Positions 1 through 5,140 of a stretch of 6,931 bases of DNA are shown one piece after another. Both the position numbers and the translations under genes were made by a program. The number at the start of each line of letters is the position of its first letter. The stretch's first letter is position 1. The notes under the pieces were generated by a model, which had not been told where the DNA came from, did no database searches, and saw nothing but the letters and a program-made list of their open reading frames with translations. This stretch comes from JBBQTU01 sp038213005. Its GTDB lineage: Bacteria; Planctomycetota; Phycisphaerae; Tepidisphaerales; Tepidisphaeraceae. The DNA is taken from positions 1 to 6,931 of the forward strand of contig JBBQTU010000222.1 in NCBI GenBank assembly GCA_038213005.1, written 5' to 3'.

Positions 1-634
1 CATCCCGCTTCACCTCGGCCGGGTGACTCGGGCAATATACGCTCTTCAGCGGCCGTTTGGTTTCGATCTTCACCTTCACCGACACATCGCCCAGCGCCTT
101 GGCACTGAACTTCTCCGTATTCAGCGGATACACATACTCCATCAGCCCCGCGTCGGACTTGATGAGCTGCGTGTATTTGATCGTGATCTTCTTCCGCGAG
201 TTTGGCTCGATCGGGAATATCCTTACCTTGAACGCATCCCGCCCCATGTATTCCAGGAGCGCCGGATCCTTCAACCGCCGCACGATGTCCTCATAGATCC
301 CCCGGGCCTTGTCCGCCGGCAGCAGCTCCGCCTCGGCCATCGTCCCGTTGATGTCCATCGCGAACTTGTCGATATGCGCCCCCGGCGGCAGCGGGAAGAT
401 ATACGTCCCCTCCAGCCGCATCCCGGTGGGGTTGTAAAACTCCTGATCCACCGTCGTGACCGCTGCCTGATCGGTGATGACGACGTTCACCCGGTGATAC
501 GCCACTTCCAGTGGCGCATACGGATAGGGTCCCGGAATCGGCCGCGGCGGATGCGGCACAATAATCAGCCCGTCCGCCAGCACCGGACTCACCAGACACA
601 TCATCGCCGCCAGTAAACTCAGGATGAATCGCAT
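1..634 (-). CDS. Secreted VIT-domain protein, 5' part only (runs off left edge)
   Basis: An open minus-strand frame starts with ATG at 632-634 and continues without a stop to the window edge, giving 211 residues. Residues 1-20 look like a Sec signal peptide (MRFILSLLAAMMCLVSPVLA, cleavage before Asp21), followed by a proline-rich stretch. From about residue 40 to 200 the sequence fits a VIT (vault/inter-alpha-trypsin inhibitor) domain: the YIFPLPPGA motif at 78-86, the MDINGTMAEAEL strand, an ADKARGIYED helix at 107-116, ALLEYMGRDAFKVRIFPI at 125-142, and a KKITIKYTQL strand. In bacteria VIT domains usually sit before a von Willebrand A domain in exported proteins of poorly known function; the vWA part would lie outside this window. 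An AGGAG ribosome binding site lies 11 nt upstream. An in-frame ATG at 673 has no such site, so 634 is preferred. The preceding gene ends in a terminator, so this gene probably has its own promoter. The domain call is confident; the cellular role is unknown. Confidence 0.87.
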   Translation of the reverse strand, partial: MRFILSLLAAMMCLVSPVLADGLIIVPHPPRPIPGPYPYAPLEVAYHRVNVVITDQAAVTTVDQEFYNPTGMRLEGTYIFPLPPGAHIDKFAMDINGTMAEAELLPADKARGIYEDIVRRLKDPALLEYMGRDAFKVRIFPIEPNSRKKITIKYTQLIKSDAGLMEYVYPLNTEKFSAKALGDVSVKVKIETKRPLKSVYCPSHPAEVKRD

Positions 635-645
635 GGATACCAACG

Positions 646-650
646 CTCCT
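646..650 (-). promoter_or_regulatory. Ribosome binding site of the VIT-domain gene
   Basis: AGGAG on the minus strand, 11 nt before the ATG at 634. The spacing is on the long side, but this is the only purine-rich match near either candidate start, and it favours 634 over the in-frame ATG at 673. Confidence 0.5.
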
Positions 651-723
651 GTGCCAGCCGAAGCGGCCAGCATCAGAAGTGAGATGCAAACCCCCGCGAA
701 AAGTTCCACAGAATAGATAGTGG

Positions 724-770
724 CAGCGGCGTCTCGCCGCTGGTCTCCGTGGCCCACTCGCCCCGAGTGG
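724..770. repeat. Two adjacent perfect GC-rich hairpins, possible REP-like element
   Basis: Two inverted repeats stand side by side in non-coding DNA. The first has an 8-bp perfect stem CAGCGGCG / CGCCGCTG (724-731 and 735-742) around a 3-nt loop. The second has a 7-bp perfect stem CCACTCG / CGAGTGG (754-760 and 764-770) around a 3-nt loop. They are separated by 11 nt. Neither is followed by a T-run on either strand, so they do not look like intrinsic terminators. Paired short palindromes between genes are typical of REP/BIME-type dispersed repeats. Whether other copies exist cannot be judged from one window. Together with the flanks (635-874), this stretch contains no convincing gene. Confidence 0.45.
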
Positions 771-874
771 AGTCTTGGGCGGCACGCGAACTGGGTCCAT
801 GCGCCAGAAACCGATGATCAGCGGCCTGAATTTTATCTCTCGCCCGCCGCATGCCAAACCCGCCGTCGCCGTTA

Positions 875-909
875 CAAGAGAAAACACGCCGGCCAATCTG
901 GCCGGCGTG
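875..909 (-). terminator. Rho-independent terminator of the PRC-barrel gene
   Basis: A perfect 10-bp stem, CACGCCGGCC at 885-894 with GGCCGGCGTG at 900-909, encloses a 5-nt loop. Read on the minus strand it is followed directly by TTTTCTCTTG (884 down to 875). It lies 35 nt after the TAA of the PRC-barrel gene, where a factor-independent terminator is expected. On the plus strand the hairpin is followed by CTGATAG, so it should act only on minus-strand transcripts. It separates the PRC-barrel unit from the VIT gene downstream. Confidence 0.9.
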
Positions 910-944
910 CTGATAGAAACCCTTCAACCTGATGGTTGCGCGCC

Positions 945-1850
945 TTACCTGGTCGCGGGCACGACCATTCCGGGCTGCGCCGTATAGAACTGGTCATTGG
1001 TCTTTTGCCAGTTCGCGTCGGTGAAGTTCGGCCAGTTGTCCTTGTCGAATCCCGGGGCATCCTTCAGTCGCTGCTTGTCGATTCCCAAGACCAGCTCCTT
1101 GGAGTCGGGCTTGCTCTGCAGTGCCGTCGCCGGGACAGCAAAGAGTTTGTCGCCGATTCCCATGATGCCGCCGAAGGACAGCACATCATATTGCACCTTG
1201 CCCGTCTTCCAGTCGATGACCACGTCTTTGATGTCGCCGAGGTTCTCACCGGTGGGCGACTTCACATCCGCGCCAATCAGGGAACTCAGACGGCGGTCCC
1301 AGTTCAGCCCTTCACTCATCGGCGTCGCGGTGGTCCCCTCCATCCGTCCCGCGGCCGGCCGGGCTGTGCTGTTCTTGTCGTAATACTGGTCGGCCTGCTT
1401 GTAATAAGCGGCCGAATCAGCCTTATCTGGCCAAGCGTCCTGGTTGAAGCCTGGGGCATTCTTGATCGCGTTCTCGTCCATTGACAGATAAACCTTCGAA
1501 TCCTTCACGCTGGAGTACTCCAGCGAGCGGTATGGGATGGCAAACAGCTTGTCGCCTACGCCGAGGAATCCGCCATAGGACACCACGGCATACCCGATGT
1601 TCCGCCCATTCTGGTCAAGCACCACGTCCTTGATCTTCCCCAGTTCCTTATCCTGGTGGTTGTAGACGTTCATCCCGATCAACTTGCTGGCCCGCACGGG
1701 CACGGCGGTCTCCCGCTTCATCTGGTCGGTCAAGTCCTGATGAATGCCAGGATCGGCCGGCTGAGGCGGATCGGCCGCCAGTGAAACACCTGCCACCGCC
1801 AGCGGCAAAACCAGCGAGGCCAACACGGTTCGATACAACTGCGTAGACAT
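945..1850 (-). CDS. Secreted protein with two PRC-barrel repeats
   Basis: This gene encodes 301 residues. Residues 1-25 form a signal peptide (hydrophobic core LASLVLPLAVAGVSLA), so the protein is probably periplasmic or exported. Two copies of a PRC-barrel-like unit follow. The first (about 54-158) has SKLIGMNVY, KELGKIKDVVLD, YGGFLGVGDKLFAIP and APGFNQDAWP. The second (about 188-290) has SSLIGADV, ENLGDIKDVVID, FGGIMGIGDKLFAVP and APGFDKDNWP. Each ends in an aromatic-rich DQYY/DQFY tail. PRC-barrels are small beta-barrel modules known from RimM and photosynthetic reaction centre H subunits; in exported stress-associated proteins their ligand is unknown. The start at 1850 is chosen because GGGGAG lies 5 nt upstream and the signal peptide begins there; the frame stays open to 1910 but that extension is arginine/glycine-rich and lacks support. 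The DUF1328 gene lies 87 nt upstream on the same strand and may be cotranscribed. A terminator follows at 875-909. Confidence 0.9.
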   Translation of the reverse strand: MSTQLYRTVLASLVLPLAVAGVSLAADPPQPADPGIHQDLTDQMKRETAVPVRASKLIGMNVYNHQDKELGKIKDVVLDQNGRNIGYAVVSYGGFLGVGDKLFAIPYRSLEYSSVKDSKVYLSMDENAIKNAPGFNQDAWPDKADSAAYYKQADQYYDKNSTARPAAGRMEGTTATPMSEGLNWDRRLSSLIGADVKSPTGENLGDIKDVVIDWKTGKVQYDVLSFGGIMGIGDKLFAVPATALQSKPDSKELVLGIDKQRLKDAPGFDKDNWPNFTDANWQKTNDQFYTAQPGMVVPATR

Positions 1851-1855
1851 AACGA

Positions 1856-1861
1856 CTCCCC
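1856..1861 (-). promoter_or_regulatory. Ribosome binding site deciding the PRC-barrel start
   Basis: GGGGAG on the minus strand, 5 nt before the ATG at 1850. This strong Shine-Dalgarno match, together with the signal peptide that begins at that ATG, rules against the longer reading from 1910. Confidence 0.75.
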
Positions 1862-1937
1862 TGTTAGAAGACAGACCGCGCCTGCCAGACGAACGTCGCC
1901 CGGCGGACAAGGCCTTATCATTGTCATATGAAATTCA

Positions 1938-2108
1938 TCACGCGTGACGTCCGCGGAACATCCCACTCAGTAGTGAAACGATGAACAGTATGAGGAAGAT
2001 GAAGAAAAGGACTTTGGCGATCCCGGCAGCGCCAGCCGCCAGCCCGCCAAACCCGAGAACCGCCGCGACCAGCGCGACGACGAAGAAAACTGCTGCCCAA
2101 TATAACAT
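1938..2108 (-). CDS. DUF1328 family small membrane protein (YtjA-like)
   Basis: A 56-residue frame runs from ATG at 2106-2108 to TGA at 1938-1940. The product begins MLYWAAVFFVVALVAAVLGF, continues with GGLAAGAAGIAKVLFFIFLI and ends LSGMFRGRHA. This matches the DUF1328 (YtjA) family closely: a short N-terminus with a tryptophan, a first hydrophobic helix (about 3-19), a GFGGLA(A/G)xAAGIAK turn, a second hydrophobic helix (about 32-48) and a short basic tail. Length is normal for the family. It should sit in the inner membrane as a two-helix hairpin. Its molecular role is not established, although such proteins often appear in stress-responsive settings. GGGAGG at 2115-2120 gives a strong ribosome binding site with 6-nt spacing. 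The secreted PRC-barrel gene follows 87 nt downstream on the same strand, with no terminator seen between them, so the two may form one transcript. Confidence 0.9.
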   Translation of the reverse strand: MLYWAAVFFVVALVAAVLGFGGLAAGAAGIAKVLFFIFLILFIVSLLSGMFRGRHA

Positions 2109-2114
2109 TAGATG

Positions 2115-2120
2115 CCTCCC
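2115..2120 (-). promoter_or_regulatory. Ribosome binding site of the DUF1328 gene
   Basis: GGGAGG on the minus strand, 6 nt before the ATG at 2108. This near-consensus site supports the short frame as a real gene. Confidence 0.75.
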
Positions 2121-2419
2121 TGTTTGTTAGTGCCTGACCGGGTGAGCCCTGACACGCCGATGCCGAACCCCCGCTCACTTTCCTGACCCCACTCGTAAGA
2201 CAATAAGCGCCCCCGCGCCGCCCACTCAAGCGGACCCATGGGGTAATAATCCCAAGTTCGCGGGCGGAGCCGCTGGGCCGGGCGCTATCAGTCTCACAAA
2301 CCCGTAACCTTGTGGGATCGCCCGCACATGAATACCACGTGCCGTTCGCGTGCAGCGAGCCCTCAGACCGCATATCCACTCTATTGCTCGCGCTGCGCCA
2401 CAGCGAGTATCCTGTCTGC
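2121..2419. other. Divergent intergenic region without a recognisable gene
   Basis: About 300 bp separate the minus-strand DUF1328 gene from the plus-strand membrane-protein gene, so both promoters should lie here. Open frames cross it (for example 1924-2445 minus and the upstream extension 2312-2431 plus), but their products have no domain character and no ribosome binding site of their own. I see only short palindromes (CCCATGGG near 2235, CACGTG at 2336-2341) and no convincing operator, riboswitch or terminator. I could not identify a clear promoter for the minus-strand side. Confidence 0.5.
2384..2413 (+). promoter_or_regulatory. Possible sigma70-type promoter for the membrane-protein gene
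   Basis: TTGCTC at 2384-2389 and TATCCT at 2408-2413 are separated by 18 nt and lie 18 nt before the ATG at 2432. The match is moderate and the resulting leader would be very short, so this is only a candidate. Confidence 0.25.
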
Positions 2420-2425
2420 GGAGAG
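2420..2425 (+). promoter_or_regulatory. Ribosome binding site deciding the start at 2432
   Basis: GGAGAG lies 6 nt before the ATG at 2432. The longer reading from the ATG at 2312 lacks such a site and would add a 40-residue stretch with no family character. Confidence 0.6.
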
Positions 2426-2431
2426 ACTCCA

Positions 2432-3109
2432 ATGGGCCAACACATCGACTGGTTGATTCACAGCGAAGCCGGACTGTGGCTGCGTATCGCCTTGGGCGCT
2501 GCCATCTTCGCCGTCCTGGCCATCATCGACTGTCGGCGCAACGGCCGCCAGGCCCGGCGCTGGCGCGAATACCTCTTCCTGCTCGCCTGCGTCGCGCTCG
2601 CACTGGCCTATGGAGCCATCAACGACCAGCTCACCGTCGGCATCTCATGGGAGTATTTCTTCTACGGCAAAGGCATCGACCAGGTCATGGGCGGCCAAAC
2701 CCCGCCGCCCGAGTGGCCCCTTCGCTGGGAAGCCGCCAAGGTCGGCCTCAAGGCAACCTGGTCGGCCGGCCTGCTCCTGGGCGTTGCCATGCTGATGGCC
2801 AACAACCCCCGCAAGGACCGCCCGCCACTGCCCTTTGGAGAACTCTTCGGCCTGATGCGATGGATGCTGGCGATCACCATCGCCACCGCCGCGATCTTTG
2901 GTTGCCTGGGCCACTATGGCCTGCTGAACATCCTCAGCGAGGACTTCGCATCCCTCTGGCACGAAGGCCTCTTCCGCCCCGCGCGATTCATGACCGTCTA
3001 CGGCATCCACCTCGGCGGATATGTCGGCGGAACCATGGCCACCGTCTGGGCCGTCCTGGCGATCCGTCGCCGGCGACCTGTCCTGGTCCTGCAGCAGGCA
3101 ACGGTCTAA
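2432..3109 (+). CDS. Polytopic membrane protein of unknown function (about 5 TM)
   Basis: This is the only plus-strand gene: 225 residues from ATG at 2432 to TAA at 3107-3109. I do not recognise a named family. Five hydrophobic segments are visible: about 16-33, 46-64, 104-123, 141-161 and 189-211. Basic clusters (CRRNGRQARRWR at 34-45, RRRR at 212-215) suggest an inner-membrane protein. Between the second and third segments is AYGAINDQLTVGISWEYFFYGKG (about 59-81), and the third carries GLKATWSAGLLLG. The DQ-T-IS-EYF followed by KATW-GL-G pattern resembles, from memory, uncharacterised membrane proteins of diverse bacteria; this is a weak impression. The C-terminal half has GCLGHYG and HLGGYVGG. 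It converges with rodA, sharing a 4-nt overlap at the stop codons, and is divergent from the DUF1328 gene, so it is likely a single-gene transcript. Nothing in the sequence reveals a catalytic role. Confidence 0.8.
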   Translation: MGQHIDWLIHSEAGLWLRIALGAAIFAVLAIIDCRRNGRQARRWREYLFLLACVALALAYGAINDQLTVGISWEYFFYGKGIDQVMGGQTPPPEWPLRWEAAKVGLKATWSAGLLLGVAMLMANNPRKDRPPLPFGELFGLMRWMLAITIATAAIFGCLGHYGLLNILSEDFASLWHEGLFRPARFMTVYGIHLGGYVGGTMATVWAVLAIRRRRPVLVLQQATV

Positions 3110-4290
3110 AGCGCCCGTCGCCCCATAAAGCTTGGCCGATTCTTCGCGATGTTCACCAGCAGTCCCACCGCGACAAAACTGGTCACCAGGCTCGATCCGC
3201 CATAACTCACAAACGGCAGCGTGACCCCCGTCACCGGCATCAGTCGCATCGCCACCGTCAGGTTGAGAATCGTCTGCCCCGCCAGCAGCGTCACCAGCCC
3301 GACCGCCAGCAGTCGCCCGGTTGGGTCGCGGTTGGCAAACGCGATGCCAAAGCCGCCGCAGTACAGGATCGTGTAAGCCAGCAGGGTGGCCGCCGCCCCC
3401 ACCAGACCAAACTGCTCGCCGATCAGCGCGTAGACCATGTCGGTGTGTGGCTCCGGCACGCCGCGTCCGATCGGAATATTGCCCGCGCCTTTGCCCGTCA
3501 GGCCGCCGGACCCGAAGGCCTCCAGGGCACGTTGCTGCTGATAGCCTTCTCCCTGAAGGAAGCGAGAATCATTCGAGAACAGGGAATAGACTCGCCCGCG
3601 CTGGTAGTGGTTGACGAACTGAGGCAACTGCCGCAGCACCGGAACATGCGGACAGATCGTGCAGCCGTCCACGTGGCAGGTGCCGCTGAACCAGAGCACC
3701 GGCGAGATCAGTAGGCCCAGGACGATCACCATGATCAAATCCCGTGCTCGTTGCCCGGCCACGTAGAGCATCACAAACAGCGGCGGCAGCAGCGTCAGTG
3801 CCGATCCCAGATCCGGCTGCATCATGATCAGACCGATCGTCAGGAACGTGATGGCAAACGGCTTGATCAGCGTCCGCAGGCTGGGTCTCTGCACCCCCAT
3901 CCGCAGGGTGCGGGCCAGGAGCAGGACCATCGATAGCTTGGTCAGCTCAGACGGCTGTATTTTGAACGCGCCCAGGTCGATCCAGTTGCACTGACCATTA
4001 ATCGGGGGAGCCAGTGGCAGGTGGAGAAACCGGCCGCCAATCGTGTAGATGACCGGCAGAAGGCTCAGTAGATAAACGCCCCACGCATAGCGGGCGGTCT
4101 GCTGATAGTGAAACCCCTGGACGATCAGCAGCAGCACCAGCGAGACGCCGATGAACGCGAGTTGCTTATTCGCCTCACCAGGCGAATAGGCCTGGATGCT
4201 CACCACCCCAAAGACCGCCAGCACGCTCACCGCCAGAAAAATCGGCCATGTGTAGCCTAGCGCGAGTTGTCGAGTGATTGATCGCAGCAT
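3106..4290 (-). CDS. rodA: Rod-shape-determining SEDS peptidoglycan glycosyltransferase RodA
   Basis: RodA polymerises lipid II into glycan strands during lateral wall growth, working with PBP2 in the inner membrane. The 394-residue product has about ten hydrophobic segments and the family's signature motifs: NWIDLGAFKIQPSELTKL (102-119), MMQPDLGSAL (156-165), a GEGYQQQRALEAFGSGGLTGKG block (247-268), PEPHTDMVYALIGEQFG (279-295) with the conserved catalytic aspartate at Asp284, and PVTGVTLPFVSYGGSSL (352-368). Between LWF (199-201) and NHYQRGRV (227-234) there is an insertion of about 25 residues absent from Escherichia coli RodA, with Cys205, His206, Cys210, Cys213 and His215. I chose the ATG at 4290 because GGAAG lies 6 nt upstream and the length then fits the family apart from the insertion; GTG at 4329 or ATG at 4326 would add 12-13 residues and have no clear ribosome binding site. 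It is the last gene of the mrdA cluster, following the DUF3592-like gene by 72 nt. Confidence 0.95.
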   Translation of the reverse strand: MLRSITRQLALGYTWPIFLAVSVLAVFGVVSIQAYSPGEANKQLAFIGVSLVLLLIVQGFHYQQTARYAWGVYLLSLLPVIYTIGGRFLHLPLAPPINGQCNWIDLGAFKIQPSELTKLSMVLLLARTLRMGVQRPSLRTLIKPFAITFLTIGLIMMQPDLGSALTLLPPLFVMLYVAGQRARDLIMVIVLGLLISPVLWFSGTCHVDGCTICPHVPVLRQLPQFVNHYQRGRVYSLFSNDSRFLQGEGYQQQRALEAFGSGGLTGKGAGNIPIGRGVPEPHTDMVYALIGEQFGLVGAAATLLAYTILYCGGFGIAFANRDPTGRLLAVGLVTLLAGQTILNLTVAMRLMPVTGVTLPFVSYGGSSLVTSFVAVGLLVNIAKNRPSFMGRRAL

Positions 4291-4296
4291 CTGAGG

Positions 4297-4301
4297 CTTC
4301 C
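4297..4301 (-). promoter_or_regulatory. Ribosome binding site favouring the rodA start at 4290
   Basis: GGAAG on the minus strand, 6 nt before the ATG at 4290. It is only a partial match, but the alternative starts at 4326 and 4329 have no purine-rich element at proper distance. Confidence 0.4.
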
Positions 4302-4362
4302 AGCCGATCCGTGATAGCCGCAGCATCACCGGTGTGCAACGCTTTGTACGCCCGGCCGGCGT

Positions 4363-5139
4363 TCATTGCCCGTGGTAAGTCATGACCGGGATCACCTGTT
4401 GCAGGTTCTCAGGGTCGCAGAGCAACTGGATGGGCGCCCCCTCCTTGGGGACGGCCAGGTTTTGCGGGATGGTCACCGCCGCGATCAGCCGGGTGCGGCG
4501 ATAGGGCACCTGGCATCGCAGCGTCACAGACCGCGGCGCCATGGCGCTCATGCTATGCGAGGAGACGACCCCTTCGCGGAGTTCACCACGCTTCCAGAGC
4601 CCGACATACTTCATCCGCACGATCACCGAAAGCAGCAGCGACAGCACCGCCGCCGCACCCATAAAATAGGCCCCGATCAGGCGCGTGCGCAGTGGCGTCG
4701 GCTGAAGCCGATTTGTCCAGTGCTGCGGGTTGGTGGGGTCGACGCGGATGACCAGTTTCTGGCCCTCAACAAACGCTTCGTTGGTGTCCATCAGATCGCC
4801 CGGCACCTGCATCTCTTTCCCGTTCCAGTCAAAAAAAACCTCAATCGTGTCTCCGAGCCTGATGGGCCTTCCGGTGATCTTCTGGCCCACGTGCATCAGC
4901 TTGGCCGTGACCTCGGTGCCGCTGAGGATCAGCGACTGTTCCGCACGCCACTCATAGAAGCGGGTGCCCAGAAAATACAGCGCTGCGGCGCAGATGACGA
5001 TTGCCGACAGCCACAGGAAACGGACAATCGGCTCCTGCCACGCACGGCGGCGGGCGCGTGGTGTCATCGCTCGCGGCACGCTGGGCAGCGAGTCGGTCGG
5101 CTTGGCGGCGTCGGATATAGGCGGCGTCGATTGGTTCAT
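4363..5139 (-). CDS. Two-pass membrane protein, DUF3592-like, between mrdA and rodA
   Basis: A 258-residue protein of unknown function. The N-terminus (1-39) is polar and ends in the basic RARRRAW. A first membrane segment spans about 40-60 and a second about 152-178, followed by the basic RMKYVGLWKRG. By the positive-inside rule, both ends are cytoplasmic and residues 61-150 are extracytoplasmic. The outer domain (GTEVTAKLMHVG, then GDTIEVFFDWNGKEM, then VEGQKLVIRVDPTNPQHW) has the layout of DUF3592: beta strands ending in a V-x-x-DP-x-NP motif. The cytoplasmic tail (185-258) has a similar ending, EGAPIQLLCDPENLQQ, suggesting a second related domain. The ATG at 5139 follows the TGA of mrdA after a single base and has no strong ribosome binding site, which points to translational coupling with PBP2. 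The frame stays open upstream to 5520, but that part overlaps the PBP2 KTG region and is a shadow. Position between PBP2 and RodA suggests an elongasome accessory role; this is inference. Confidence 0.85.
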   Translation of the reverse strand: MNQSTPPISDAAKPTDSLPSVPRAMTPRARRRAWQEPIVRFLWLSAIVICAAALYFLGTRFYEWRAEQSLILSGTEVTAKLMHVGQKITGRPIRLGDTIEVFFDWNGKEMQVPGDLMDTNEAFVEGQKLVIRVDPTNPQHWTNRLQPTPLRTRLIGAYFMGAAAVLSLLLSVIVRMKYVGLWKRGELREGVVSSHSMSAMAPRSVTLRCQVPYRRTRLIAAVTIPQNLAVPKEGAPIQLLCDPENLQQVIPVMTYHGQ

Positions 5140-5140
5140 G

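Noticed and set aside
724..742. 8-bp hairpin considered as an intrinsic terminator
   Set aside because: No T-run follows on either strand, and the PRC-barrel gene already has a better terminator at 875-909.
291..896. 201-codon minus-strand frame overlapping the VIT gene
   Set aside because: It is a shadow of the VIT-domain frame, reads through the terminator and hairpin region, and has a Gly/Arg-rich random composition.
936..1484. Plus-strand open frame opposite the PRC-barrel gene
   Set aside because: It is antisense to a gene with two recognisable domain repeats and a signal peptide, and shows no family similarity.
1924..2445. 173-codon minus-strand frame covering the intergenic region and the DUF1328 gene
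   Set aside because: The DUF1328 family match lies in a different frame in the same DNA with a strong ribosome binding site; the 173-residue product looks random.
2350..3714. Long plus-strand open frame of 454 codons crossing the membrane-protein gene and the 3' half of rodA
   Set aside because: The product is rich in Arg, Pro, His and Gln with no domain character, and it runs antisense to the well-supported rodA. It is an effect of high GC content.
4330..4362. Small ACGCC/GGCGT hairpin before rodA considered as an attenuator
   Set aside because: The stem is only 5 bp, partly overlaps another self-complementary stretch and has no T-run; it is expected by chance at this GC content.
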